The notes beneath the pieces are model-generated. The model worked only from the letters and a program-made list of their open reading frames with translations, had not been told where the DNA came from and did no database searches. A stretch of 64,000 nt of DNA from Elusimicrobia bacterium GWF2_62_30 (GTDB lineage: Bacteria; Elusimicrobiota; Elusimicrobia; Elusimicrobiales; UBA9959), in assembly GCA_001799995.1 (NCBI GenBank), contig MGUK01000080.1, positions 1-64,000 on the forward strand. The letters are read 5' to 3'. The translations under genes were made by a program, and so were the position numbers. Below are positions 33,859-42,470 of the stretch, piece by piece (position 1 is the first letter of the stretch; the number at the start of each line of letters is the position of its first letter).

Positions 33859-35187
33859 ATGCAAAACGTAACCGACATTTTTAAGATAGAAGAACTTAAA
33901 AAGCGGATATTTTTCGTGTTGGGCGCCCTGGCGGTCTACCGCCTCGGCGCCGTGATACCGATACCCGGGATAAATACCGCGGCCCTGCAGGCGCTGTTCG
34001 CGGCGCAGTCGGGCTCGATACTCGGGTTCCTCGATATCTTCTCGGGCGGCGCCCTCGGGCGCTTCTCCATCTTCTCGCTGGGCGTGATGCCTTACATTAA
34101 CGCGTCCATCATCATGAGCCTGGTGCAGGGCGCTCACGTATTCCCTATCCTTGACCGCCTTCAGAAAGAAGGCGAGACGGGCCGCAGGAAAATAGTGCAG
34201 TTCACCCGCGTCTTCACGCTTTTCCTGGCCGCGTTCCAGTCGCTCGGCCTGACGCTGGCGCTTACCAAGATGCAGGCCGGCGGCGGCCCCTCCATCGTCG
34301 TCAACCCCACGCTGGGGTTCTACTTCGTGACCGTGCTCACGCTCACCACCGGCACCATCTTCGTGATGTGGCTGGGCGAGCAGATAACCGAGCGCGGCAT
34401 CGGCAACGGCATCTCGCTCATCATTTTCGCCGGCATCGTCGAAGGCCTTCCTTCCGCCGTGATGTCGATGATAAAACTCATCCAGATAGACGAAATCAGC
34501 CTGCTGACCGGCCTGCTGATAGTGGCCGTAGTAGTCGCTATAGTAGGCTTCGTGATTTGGGTGGAGACGGCGCAGCGCAAGATCCCCGTGCAGTACGCCC
34601 AGCGCATGGTGGGCCGCAAGATGTACGGCGGCGCCTCCACGTTCCTGCCCCTCAAGGTGGACCAGTCCGGCGTCATCGCGGTCATCTTCGCGGTCTCGCT
34701 CTTGAGCGTGCCTTATACCATAGGCTCTTTCAACCCGACCGCCCCCTGGTCCATAACGCTGATGGGGTTCATGAACCACACCAGCATCCTGTACCAGCTG
34801 TGCTACGTGGCCCTGATCATCTTCTTCTGCTACTTCTACAACTCGGTGAGCATAAACCCGAAGGACCTGGCCGAGAACATGAAGAAATGGGGCGGCTTCA
34901 TCCCCGGCATCAGGCCCGGAGAGCCCACCGCTTCTCACATCGAGTGGGTGCTTAACCGCATCACGCTCGGCGGCGCGCTGTTCGTGTCCCTGATAGCCGT
35001 GCTCCCCGATTACCTGCGCGCCAAGTTCAACGTGCCGTTCTATTTCGGCGGCACTTCCCTGCTCATCGTGGTCGGCGTGGCGCTTGACACTATCGCGCAG
35101 ACCGAGGCGCACCTCGTGATGCGCAACTACGAGGGCTTCTATAAGAACTCTAAAGTGAAAGGCCGCTGGTTCAACGTCGGTACGTAG
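33859..35187 (+). CDS. secY: preprotein translocase subunit SecY
   Basis: 442 residues with ten membrane helices. IFFVLGALAVYRLGAVIPIPGI begins helix 1; the plug region FSGGALGRFSIFSLGVMPYI, RRKIVQFTRV and QRKIPVQYAQR (cytoplasmic loop 4) are conserved. It forms the protein-conducting channel with SecE and SecG. It starts immediately at the rplO stop codon. Confidence 0.97.
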   Translation: MQNVTDIFKIEELKKRIFFVLGALAVYRLGAVIPIPGINTAALQALFAAQSGSILGFLDIFSGGALGRFSIFSLGVMPYINASIIMSLVQGAHVFPILDRLQKEGETGRRKIVQFTRVFTLFLAAFQSLGLTLALTKMQAGGGPSIVVNPTLGFYFVTVLTLTTGTIFVMWLGEQITERGIGNGISLIIFAGIVEGLPSAVMSMIKLIQIDEISLLTGLLIVAVVVAIVGFVIWVETAQRKIPVQYAQRMVGRKMYGGASTFLPLKVDQSGVIAVIFAVSLLSVPYTIGSFNPTAPWSITLMGFMNHTSILYQLCYVALIIFFCYFYNSVSINPKDLAENMKKWGGFIPGIRPGEPTASHIEWVLNRITLGGALFVSLIAVLPDYLRAKFNVPFYFGGTSLLIVVGVALDTIAQTEAHLVMRNYEGFYKNSKVKGRWFNVGT

Positions 35188-35212
35188 TTTCGCGAAGCTG
35201 CGCGATACAGAT

Positions 35213-35854
35213 ATGAACATTATTCTCTTGGGAAATCCTGGTTCCGGAAAGGGGACGCAGGCAAAAGTTCTTTCTCAGAAGTTCGGTTTGTTCCACGTCT
35301 CCACGGGCGATATTTTCCGCGAGGAGCTCTCGAAGAAGACGCCGCTCGGGCAGGAAGTGGCCGGCTATCTTTCCGCCGGGCGCCTGGTGCCGGACAAGCT
35401 GGTGCTCGAGGTGCTCAAGTCCAGGCTGGCGAAAGAGACGCGCGGGCTGCTGTTCGACGGGTTCCCACGGACGGTGGAGCAGGCCGAAGGCCTGGACGCC
35501 TGGTTCGATTCCCGCAAGGCCGCGATCGACGCGGTGATCTTTATAAACGTTTCGGAAACGGAAGTGGCCAAGCGCCTCGGCGACAGGCGGACCTGCGAGG
35601 GCTGCGGCAAGATCTACAACATCGGCACGCAGCCGCCGCAGAAGCCGGACGTCTGCGACGCGTGCGGCAAGAAGCTGCTCACCCGCGACGACGACAAGCC
35701 CGGAGTGATCCTGAAGCGCCTGCAGGTGTACAAGGACCAGACGGAACCGCTGCTCGCGTATTACAGGGCGTCAGGAAGCTTTTACGAGGCCGACGGCGGC
35801 CAGGCTCCCGAAAGCGTGACCGCCAAAATAGTGGCCATGCTTAACGGGAAATGA
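35213..35854 (+). CDS. adk: adenylate kinase, zinc-LID type
   Basis: 213 residues. The P-loop GNPGSGKGTQAK (near 7), the AMP-binding STGDIFREEL, the FDGFPRTVEQAEGL strand and the LID all fit. The LID holds two CxxC pairs (CEGCGKIYN and CDACGKK), so it binds zinc as in Gram-positive and many deep-branching bacteria. The stop overlaps the map start by 4 bp, giving the common secY-adk-map order. Confidence 0.97.
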   Translation: MNIILLGNPGSGKGTQAKVLSQKFGLFHVSTGDIFREELSKKTPLGQEVAGYLSAGRLVPDKLVLEVLKSRLAKETRGLLFDGFPRTVEQAEGLDAWFDSRKAAIDAVIFINVSETEVAKRLGDRRTCEGCGKIYNIGTQPPQKPDVCDACGKKLLTRDDDKPGVILKRLQVYKDQTEPLLAYYRASGSFYEADGGQAPESVTAKIVAMLNGK

Positions 35855-36618
35855 TAGAGATAAAGACCCCGAACGAGATAGCCAGCATGCGCAAAGCCTC
35901 GCGCCTGGTGGCCCGCACCCTCGGGCAGCTGAAAGCGATGGTGCGGCCCGGGGTCACGACGGCGGAGCTTAACGATTTCGCGGAAAAACAGATCCGCGGG
36001 GCCGGCGCGGAGCCGGCTTTCCTGGGCTACCGCGGCTATCCCGCCACGCTCTGCGTTTCTATCAACGAAGAGATAGTGCACGGCATCCCGAGCGACAAGC
36101 GCGTGGTGCGCAAGGGCGACATTGTAAGCCTGGACCTGGGCGCGGTCTGCGAAGGATTTTACGGCGACGCGGCGCTGACGGTGGCCGCGGGGGAAGTGTC
36201 CGGCGGCGCCAGGAAGCTGGTGGCGGTGACGGAGCGCTCCCTGGAGCTGGCGCTGGAGCAGGTCAGGCCGGGCGCGAAGCTCGGCGACGTTTCCAGCGCG
36301 GTGGAGCGGTTCGCGCTGGAGAACGGGATGTCCGTGGTCCGCGAGTTTACGGGACACGGGATAGGGCGCAGGCTCCACGAGGAGCCTTCGATCCCCAACT
36401 ACGGCAAGCCCGGCACGGGCCCGGTGCTGAAGGCGGGGATGACGCTCGCGATAGAGCCGATGTTGTGCCTTGGCCGGGCGGAGATAATCATCCGCAATGA
36501 CGGCTGGACCGCGGTCTCAGCGGACGGAAGCCTGGCGGCCCACTGCGAACATACGGTGGCGGTTACGGAGGACGGCTGCGAGATATTGAGCGTCTCCGGA
36601 GAAAAAGCGGGCGGTTAA
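35851..36618 (+). CDS. map: methionine aminopeptidase type I
   Basis: 255 residues. Metal ligands lie in VSLDLGAVCEGFYGDAALT (Asp pair), FTGHGIGRRLHEEP (His), AIEPMLCLG (Glu) and the late CEHTVAVTEDG (Glu). It removes the initiator methionine from new proteins and is co-encoded with its ribosomal targets. It is coupled to adk by a 4-bp overlap. Confidence 0.97.
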   Translation: MIEIKTPNEIASMRKASRLVARTLGQLKAMVRPGVTTAELNDFAEKQIRGAGAEPAFLGYRGYPATLCVSINEEIVHGIPSDKRVVRKGDIVSLDLGAVCEGFYGDAALTVAAGEVSGGARKLVAVTERSLELALEQVRPGAKLGDVSSAVERFALENGMSVVREFTGHGIGRRLHEEPSIPNYGKPGTGPVLKAGMTLAIEPMLCLGRAEIIIRNDGWTAVSADGSLAAHCEHTVAVTEDGCEILSVSGEKAGG

Positions 36619-36623
36619 TTTAG

Positions 36624-36629
36624 TATAAT
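36624..36629 (+). promoter_or_regulatory. -10 box next to the infA start codon
   Basis: A perfect TATAAT ends 8 nt before the infA ATG and no Shine-Dalgarno lies between. It suggests a separate, leaderless transcript for infA-rpmJ-rpsM-rpsK-rpsD-rpoA-rplQ in addition to read-through. The -35 region is not recognisable. Confidence 0.5.
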
Positions 36630-36637
36630 ATATAAAT

Positions 36638-36859
36638 ATGTCCGAAAACAGCGAAAAAATAGAGGTGGAAGGCATAGTAAAGGAATCGTTGCCTAACGCG
36701 ACCTTCAGGGTGGAGATCTCCCCCGGCAAGGTCATACTCGGCATCATTTCCGGCAAAATGCGCATACACCATATAAAGATCCTGCCCGGCGACAAAGTGC
36801 GCATGGAACTGTCCCCTTACGATCTCAGCAAGGGACGCATAGTGTACAGGGAAAAATAG
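36638..36859 (+). CDS. infA: translation initiation factor IF-1
   Basis: 73 residues. The S1-like OB fold is seen in [47 protein letters not shown]. It occupies the A site of the 30S subunit during initiation. Usual length is 71-72. No ribosome-binding site precedes the ATG; a TATAAT lies 8 nt upstream. Confidence 0.96.
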   Translation: MSENSEKIEVEGIVKESLPNATFRVEISPGKVILGIISGKMRIHHIKILPGDKVRMELSPYDLSKGRIVYREK

Positions 36860-36896
36860 GCCGCTGCGACTAACGGATATCCAAAGAGGTACATAA

Positions 36897-37010
36897 ATGA
36901 AAGTCAGGGCAAGCGTAAAAAAGATTTGCAATAAGTGCGTTATCGTGAAGCGCAAAGGTGTCGTGCGGGTTATCTGCACCGACCCCCGCCACAAGCAGCG
37001 CCAGGGATAA
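36897..37010 (+). CDS. rpmJ: 50S ribosomal protein L36
   Basis: 37 residues, the standard short length. It starts [11 protein letters not shown] and has the zinc ligands C-x2-C (ICNKC), a later Cys (VICT) and His (PRHKQRQG). AAAGAGG precedes the ATG. This is the zinc-binding form, as are S14, L24 and the adenylate kinase LID in the same operon. Confidence 0.96.
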   Translation: MKVRASVKKICNKCVIVKRKGVVRVICTDPRHKQRQG

Positions 37011-37105
37011 CGTAACCTTCAAGAGACTGAGGGCCTGGCCCCTATACTCTTTAAGCGCGGTCAGCACTACGGAGCAGCTTCCAGCTGCCGATTCAAGGAG
37101 AAAGT

Positions 37106-37501
37106 ATGGCACGAATAGCGGGCGTAGATTTACCGAAGGAAAAAAAATTGAGCGTGGCCCTGGCCGCCATTTTCGGGATAGGCCGCCCTGTGGCGGCGAA
37201 GATCCTGGACGGGCTTAAGAACCAGATAGCCCCCGGCATCAGGGTGAAGGAGCTTAACGAGGACCAGGTCGGTCTTCTGAACTCCGTCATCCAGAAAGAA
37301 TACAAGGTGGAAGGCGAGCTCCGCCGGGAAATAACCTCGAACATGAAGCGGTACGTGGAGATCAACAGCTACCGCGGCTACAGGCACAGAAGGAACCTGC
37401 CTTCCCGCGGCCAGCGCACCCGCACCAACGCCAGGACCCGCCGCGGACGCCGCCGCACGGTAGGCGCTTCCAAGGCCGCAGCGGCCCCGGGCGGAAAGTA
37501 A
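37106..37501 (+). CDS. rpsM: 30S ribosomal protein S13
   Basis: 131 residues, starting [32 protein letters not shown] and the C-terminal [19 protein letters not shown] are conserved; the tail contacts P-site tRNA. The 95-bp gap to rpmJ is longer than others here but shows only a possible TATACT box and the Shine-Dalgarno AAGGAGAAA. Confidence 0.97.
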   Translation: MARIAGVDLPKEKKLSVALAAIFGIGRPVAAKILDGLKNQIAPGIRVKELNEDQVGLLNSVIQKEYKVEGELRREITSNMKRYVEINSYRGYRHRRNLPSRGQRTRTNARTRRGRRRTVGASKAAAAPGGK

Positions 37502-37560
37502 AGGCCCCGGTCGGGACATGACACCGGCCCAGGAATTTCTTAGAGCATAAGGAGACAGCT

Positions 37561-37995
37561 ATGGCAGAGGAAAACAAGACCCCGCAACCCGCCGTGGACG
37601 GGATGAAAAAGAATGAGCCGAAAACCCAGGCGAAGCGCCGCTTCCGCACCGTGTCGTTCGCGCGGGTTTACATCAACTGCTCTTTCAACAATACGCTGAT
37701 AACGTTCACCGACGAGAAGGGCGGCGTCATCGCCTGGTCCACGTCTGGAGGCAACGGCTTCAGGGGCACGAAGAAAGGCACGCCTTTCGCTGCCCAGATA
37801 ACGGCCTCCAAAGCCTCCGCCCGCGCGGCGGAATACGGGGTGAAGCAGGCCATGGTGCTGGTGAGCGGCCCCGGCCCCGGGCGCGAGACCGCGATACGCG
37901 GCATCGCCGCCAGCGGCATACACGTGGTCTCCATCAAGGATATCACGCCTATCCCGCACAACGGCTGCCGCCCGCCGAAAGCACGCAGAGTTTAA
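37561..37995 (+). CDS. rpsK: 30S ribosomal protein S11
   Basis: 144 residues, about 15 longer than the norm because of a hydrophilic N-terminal extension. The core has INCSFNNTLITFTDEKG, GTKKGTPFAAQ and the C-terminal DITPIPHNGCRPPKARRV. S11 forms part of the platform near the Shine-Dalgarno helix. Confidence 0.97.
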   Translation: MAEENKTPQPAVDGMKKNEPKTQAKRRFRTVSFARVYINCSFNNTLITFTDEKGGVIAWSTSGGNGFRGTKKGTPFAAQITASKASARAAEYGVKQAMVLVSGPGPGRETAIRGIAASGIHVVSIKDITPIPHNGCRPPKARRV

Positions 37996-38042
37996 TCAAC
38001 GCCGGCTCCGCCGGCCACCTAGAACAGCGAAGGAGACTTTTA

Positions 38043-38675
38043 ATGTCGAGATATACCGGACCCAGCTGCAAGAAGTGCCAGAAGATAAGCCAGAAGATGT
38101 TCCTCAAGGGAACCAAATGCTTCACCAACTGCCTGGTCGACAGGCAGAAGGCCGTAAAGGAAAAACGTTTCACCTCCGGCCCGCGGAACAAGCAGTCCGA
38201 CTACGCCAAGCATCTGCGCGAGAAGCAGATAGCCCGCCTTACCGCCCAGATCGGCGAAGCGCAGTTCAAGCGCTTCTTCGCCAAGGCCACCAAGGACAAG
38301 GGGCAGACCGGCGCCGCGCTGCTGCGCTTCCTGGAAGTGCGCCTGGACAACATCACGCGCCGCGTCGGGTTCGCCGTGTCGCTCAAGGCCGCCCGCCAGC
38401 TCGTCAACCACGGGCACATAAAGGTGAACGGCCGCTACGTCACGATCCCGTCCTACCTGTGCAAGCCCGGCGACGAGATAACGATCACCCCCAGCTCGAC
38501 CGAAACCGTGCTGGTCAAGCAGGGCCTCGAACACGCGGAGAAGACCGCGCAGCGCCCCAGCTTCATTACGTGGGACGCCGCCACGAAGACCGGCAAGATG
38601 GTGCGCTGGCCGGACCGCGCGGAGTCAAGCATCTCCGTGGACGAGCAGCTCATCGTTGAATTCTACTCAAAATAA
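38043..38675 (+). CDS. rpsD: 30S ribosomal protein S4
   Basis: 210 residues. The N-terminus holds CKKCQKISQKMFLKGTKC, a cysteine set able to bind zinc, and the S4 RNA-binding domain contains RLDNITRRVGFAVSLKAARQ and NHGHIKVNGRYVTIPSY. It is a primary 16S binder and in other bacteria a translational repressor of the alpha operon. Confidence 0.97.
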   Translation: MSRYTGPSCKKCQKISQKMFLKGTKCFTNCLVDRQKAVKEKRFTSGPRNKQSDYAKHLREKQIARLTAQIGEAQFKRFFAKATKDKGQTGAALLRFLEVRLDNITRRVGFAVSLKAARQLVNHGHIKVNGRYVTIPSYLCKPGDEITITPSSTETVLVKQGLEHAEKTAQRPSFITWDAATKTGKMVRWPDRAESSISVDEQLIVEFYSK

Positions 38676-38692
38676 GCGGAGGTTCCTAACAC

Positions 38693-39667
38693 ATGGCCAC
38701 TTTTTCAAAACAACTCGTTATTCCCGAAGTGCTGAGCGTAGAGGACAGGTCCAAGTCGGACAATTACTCCAAGTTCACCGCCGAACCCTACGAAAAGGGC
38801 TACGGCCACACGATAGGCAACTCCCTGCGCCGCATCCTGCTGTCGAGCCTTGAGGGCGCGGCCGTAGTGGCCGTGCGCATCAAAGGCGCCAGGCACGAAT
38901 ACGCGGCCATCAACGGCGTGCAGGAGGACGTGGTCAACGTCGTCCTGAACCTGAAGAAGCTGCGCGTGCGCCTCAAGGGCGAAGGCCCCGAGACGGTCCT
39001 CATCTCCGTCAAGGGCAAGAAGGAAGTGAAGGCTTCCGACATCCGCGAGAACGCCAACGTGGAGATCATCAACAAGGACCTCGTGATAGCCCACGTCGAG
39101 GCCGGCGCGGAATTCGAAGCGGAGCTCGAGATCTCCGTCGGTTCCGGGTACCTCACTTCCGAAGAGATCCGGGCCCGCATGAACCTCCCCGCCGATTTCA
39201 TCCCGATGGACGCGATCTTCTCCCCGATCCAGAAAGTGCATTACACCGTGGAGAACGCCCGCGTCGGCCAGCGCACCGACTACGACAAGCTCGTGCTCGA
39301 GGTCTGGACCGACGGCACGCTGAGCCCGTCCGACGCGGTCAGCCGCACGGCCGCGCTGCTGCGCCGTTCGATCATGCCTTTCCTGCCGGCCGAAGAAGCC
39401 GCCAAGGAGCCCGCCAAGGACAAGGAAGCCGCCAAGACGGAAGCCGGCGGCGAGACCGGCAAGCTCGACCAGAGCGTGGACATGATAGAACTTTCTTCCC
39501 GCGCCTCCAACTGCCTCAAAGTCGCCGGTATCCGCACCATCGGCGAACTCGTGAAGAAGTCCGAGGGCGACCTGCTGGCGGTGAAGAACTTCGGACAGAA
39601 ATCCCTGGACGAGATCAAGGAAAAGCTCAAAGAGATGGGGCTGGACCTCGGCATGAAGGCCGAGTGA
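38693..39667 (+). CDS. rpoA: DNA-directed RNA polymerase alpha subunit
   Basis: 324 residues. The N-terminal dimerisation domain has YGHTIGNSLRRILLSSLEGAA, the classic motif; the C-terminal domain has ELSSRASNCLKVAGIRTIGEL and KNFGQKSLDEIKEKL, which bind UP elements and activators. The linker (about 230-265) is Ala/Lys/Glu-rich and longer than usual. Located in the normal place between rpsD and rplQ. Confidence 0.98.
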   Translation: MATFSKQLVIPEVLSVEDRSKSDNYSKFTAEPYEKGYGHTIGNSLRRILLSSLEGAAVVAVRIKGARHEYAAINGVQEDVVNVVLNLKKLRVRLKGEGPETVLISVKGKKEVKASDIRENANVEIINKDLVIAHVEAGAEFEAELEISVGSGYLTSEEIRARMNLPADFIPMDAIFSPIQKVHYTVENARVGQRTDYDKLVLEVWTDGTLSPSDAVSRTAALLRRSIMPFLPAEEAAKEPAKDKEAAKTEAGGETGKLDQSVDMIELSSRASNCLKVAGIRTIGELVKKSEGDLLAVKNFGQKSLDEIKEKLKEMGLDLGMKAE

Positions 39668-39696
39668 CCGGCGCCCCGGAACTTTAAGGAACATTT

Positions 39697-40038
39697 ATGA
39701 CAAGAAATCTGGGCACAAGAAAGTTATCCAGGACCGGCTCTCACCGCCGGGCCATGTTCTCCAATATGGCCACCAGCCTGCTGCTGCACGAGAAGGTCGA
39801 AACGACCCTTCCCAAAGCTAAAGAGCTGGTCCGCGTCGCGGAGCGCATCATAGCGGACGCCAAGAACGAGCGGCACGTGGAAGTGCGCCGCGTCATCAAG
39901 GACAAGGTCGTCTACCGCAAACTCTTCGAAGTCCTGGCGCCCCGCTACAAGGAGCGCCCCGGCGGTTGCACCCGCATTCTGAAACTCGGCGCGCGCAGGG
40001 GCGACAATGCCGAGACCGCGCTGGTGAAGCTGGTATAA
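39697..40038 (+). CDS. rplQ: 50S ribosomal protein L17
   Basis: 113 residues. [20 protein letters not shown] near the start is the family signature, followed by [13 protein letters not shown] and the final [14 protein letters not shown]. It ends 4 bp before mreB, so the ribosomal block passes into the cell-shape block without a visible terminator. Confidence 0.97.
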   Translation: MTRNLGTRKLSRTGSHRRAMFSNMATSLLLHEKVETTLPKAKELVRVAERIIADAKNERHVEVRRVIKDKVVYRKLFEVLAPRYKERPGGCTRILKLGARRGDNAETALVKLV

Positions 40039-40042
40039 ACTA

Positions 40043-41080
40043 ATGTTCGATTATTTCTTCAGCCTGTTCTCGAACGACATCGGCATAGACCTCGGCACAG
40101 CCAACACCCTGGTCTATGTGAAAGGAAAGGGCATCGTGCTGCGCGAGCCTTCCGTTGTCGCTATCGATAAGAGCAGGCGCAAAGTCCTGGCGGTCGGGAC
40201 CGAAGCCAAGCTGATGCTGGGCCGGACCCCCTCCAACATTACGGCGGTGCGCCCTCTCCGGAACGGCGTCATCGCGGACTTTGAAGTGACGCAGGAAATG
40301 ATCAAGTATTTCATCCGCAAGGTGCACAACAGGCGCAGCCTCCTGCACCCCCGCATAGTGATAGGAATTCCCTCAAGCATTACGGAAGTGGAGAAGCGCG
40401 CGGTGCAGGAATCGGCCGAGCAGGCCGGCGCGCGCGAAGTGCTGCTTATCGAGGAGCCGATGGCGGCCGCGATAGGCTCCGACCTTCCGGTTTCAGAGCC
40501 GCACGGCAGCATGATCTGCGACATAGGCGGCGGCACCACCGAAGTGGCCGTGATCTCGCTGGGCGGCATGGTGGTCACGAACTCGATAGACGTCGCCGGC
40601 GACGAGATGGACGACTGCATAGTACAGTTTTTCAGACGCAAGCATAACCTTGTAATAGGTGAAACTACCGCGGAAGAGGTTAAGATACAGATAGGATCGG
40701 TTTTCCCGTTAAAAGAGGAAAAGACCATTGAAGTTAAAGGGCGGGACCAGGCAAAAGGCCTGCCCAAGACGATTCTTGTGACTTCGGAAGAGATAAGGCA
40801 GGCCCTCATGGAGCCTGTCCAGCTGATAGTGGACGTGATAAAGCAGGTGCTGGAAGAGACGCCGCCGGAACTTTCCTCGGACCTCGTGGACCGCGGGATG
40901 GTGCTGGCGGGCGGGGGATCGCTGTTGCGCGGTTTCCCCGAGCTCATCCGGCAGGAAACCGAGCTTCCCGTCCACAGGGCTGCCGATCCTTTAAGCTGTG
41001 TCGCCTTGGGCTGCGGTAAGTATCTTGAAGAGCTGGATAAGATCCAGCAGCGGCCCGATTTCCTGAAGCCTTATCGCTGA
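40043..41080 (+). CDS. mreB: rod shape-determining protein MreB
   Basis: 345 residues, the usual length. The actin-like phosphate loops are [16 protein letters not shown] and [19 protein letters not shown], and the adenosine loop is [13 protein letters not shown]. The short hydrophobic N-terminus (MFDYFFSLF) can act as the membrane-binding helix. MreB filaments steer the elongation machinery encoded just downstream. Confidence 0.97.
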   Translation: MFDYFFSLFSNDIGIDLGTANTLVYVKGKGIVLREPSVVAIDKSRRKVLAVGTEAKLMLGRTPSNITAVRPLRNGVIADFEVTQEMIKYFIRKVHNRRSLLHPRIVIGIPSSITEVEKRAVQESAEQAGAREVLLIEEPMAAAIGSDLPVSEPHGSMICDIGGGTTEVAVISLGGMVVTNSIDVAGDEMDDCIVQFFRRKHNLVIGETTAEEVKIQIGSVFPLKEEKTIEVKGRDQAKGLPKTILVTSEEIRQALMEPVQLIVDVIKQVLEETPPELSSDLVDRGMVLAGGGSLLRGFPELIRQETELPVHRAADPLSCVALGCGKYLEELDKIQQRPDFLKPYR

Positions 41081-41133
41081 TCTCCCGTTCTTGGGGGGAG
41101 TAGGGTTCCAGGCCGGTCCGCACAGGACAGGCG

Positions 41134-41994
41134 ATGAGCAGAGAAAAAGACGCAGCTAATTACGCGGTGGTGTTCTTTACCGCCGTTTCCATCCTCCTGC
41201 TGCTGTTCCCCGTATCAAAAATCGCCCACACGGTCCGCATCGCGGCCAGCTACAGCCTTTATCCCTCGCTTCATTACGGCGCGCGCTATACCCATTACGT
41301 GCGCAACGTCCCCGATAATTTCATCTCCCTGCTCGAGACGGACCAGGAGAACCGGGCGCTCAAGGACAAGGTCCGGGAGCTGGAGGTGCGCCTGCAGAAC
41401 GCTTCGGCCGCCGCCGGCGAGAACGAGCGCCTTACCAAAGAAATGGGGCTCTCCCGCTCGCTGCCCTGGGGCGGCGTCTGGTCGCGCATCGTCAACAAGA
41501 CCCCCGCCGACTGGTACGGGTCCTTCTATATAGACAGGGGCTCCGAGAGCGGCGTGACCGTGAACGACACCGTGCTGGGCATGGAGCAGGGCAAAGCGGG
41601 GCTCGCGGGGCGCGTACTGGAAGTCTACCCTAAATTTTCGAAGGTGCTGCTGCTGACGAACGGCGCCGCTTCCGCCGTCTGCGCGATAGGCCCCGAGGGC
41701 CTGGAGGCGCTGGTGGAAGGCAAGGGCACCTGGATGCTGAAGATGAACTATGTCCCCGAGGAGGCGGTCCTGACCGAGGGGACCGAGGTCGTCACTTCAC
41801 CCGGCGGGCTGCTTTTCCCGCCCGGCGTGTCCGTGGGCAAGGTGAAGAAGGTCTATCCCCGCGAATCCTCCATGAATTTCGTGACCGCCGACGTGGTGCC
41901 CTCGGTCAACGTTAATACGCTCAAGGAAGTGTTCGTGCTCAGGCGCAGCCTGCCCGAAGAGCTCCTGGGGCCCAGGCAGGCGGAAAAGAAATGA
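41134..41994 (+). CDS. mreC: rod shape-determining protein MreC
   Basis: 286 residues. One membrane helix (about 12-32), a coiled coil (about 68-105, ENRALKDKVRELEVRLQ) and the beta-rich domain with DRGSESGVTVNDTVLG and TEVVTSPGGLLFPPGVSVGKV, the conserved segment of the family. It links MreB to PBP2/RodA in the periplasm. The stop overlaps mreD by 4 bp. Confidence 0.95.
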   Translation: MSREKDAANYAVVFFTAVSILLLLFPVSKIAHTVRIAASYSLYPSLHYGARYTHYVRNVPDNFISLLETDQENRALKDKVRELEVRLQNASAAAGENERLTKEMGLSRSLPWGGVWSRIVNKTPADWYGSFYIDRGSESGVTVNDTVLGMEQGKAGLAGRVLEVYPKFSKVLLLTNGAASAVCAIGPEGLEALVEGKGTWMLKMNYVPEEAVLTEGTEVVTSPGGLLFPPGVSVGKVKKVYPRESSMNFVTADVVPSVNVNTLKEVFVLRRSLPEELLGPRQAEKK

Positions 41995-42470
41995 GCATAA
42001 TCTTCGAGGCCATCGTTTATCTCGCCGTGGGCAGCGCCTACTGGTGGTGGGCGCAGAACCTGACCATCTTCGGTCTTGCGCCCAACCTGATCTTCGCGGC
42101 CGCCCTCTGCTCCGCCATCCTGGCTGGGCCTGTGAAAGGCGTGGCCTGGGGCTTTTTCCTGGGGCTTTACGCCGACATGCTGGGCTCCGACATGTTCGGC
42201 GGCTACGCGCTCACGTACACGCTGATGGCTTACGGCGTCTATATCATTAAGCGCCATTTCGACATGGACGGCCTTTTTTCCCAGCTCGTCGCCTCCCTGG
42301 CGCTGTCCTGGCTCAGCATCCTTTTCTACCAGGGGCTGGTCATCTCTTTTTCACGGCCGGGCCACCTCGACCTGCGCATCTTCCTGGCCGAGCCGTTCCT
42401 TAACGCGCTCGCCGTGCCGGTCATGTTCCAGGTCTTCTACCGGCTCAAACGCGGGCTGGGGATACTATGA
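41991..42470 (+). CDS. mreD: rod shape-determining protein MreD
   Basis: 159 residues, five to six membrane helices and a conserved-looking FFLGLYADMLGSDMFGGYAL segment (Gly/Asp in helix 3-4). Sequence alone is weakly conserved, but the position between mreC and mrdA with 4-bp overlaps on both sides makes the assignment safe. Confidence 0.9.
   Translation: MSIIFEAIVYLAVGSAYWWWAQNLTIFGLAPNLIFAAALCSAILAGPVKGVAWGFFLGLYADMLGSDMFGGYALTYTLMAYGVYIIKRHFDMDGLFSQLVASLALSWLSILFYQGLVISFSRPGHLDLRIFLAEPFLNALAVPVMFQVFYRLKRGLGIL

Noticed and set aside
33316-35220. 634-codon minus-strand frame opposite rplO and secY
   Set aside because: Shadow of two certain genes; no motif and His/Arg-rich composition.
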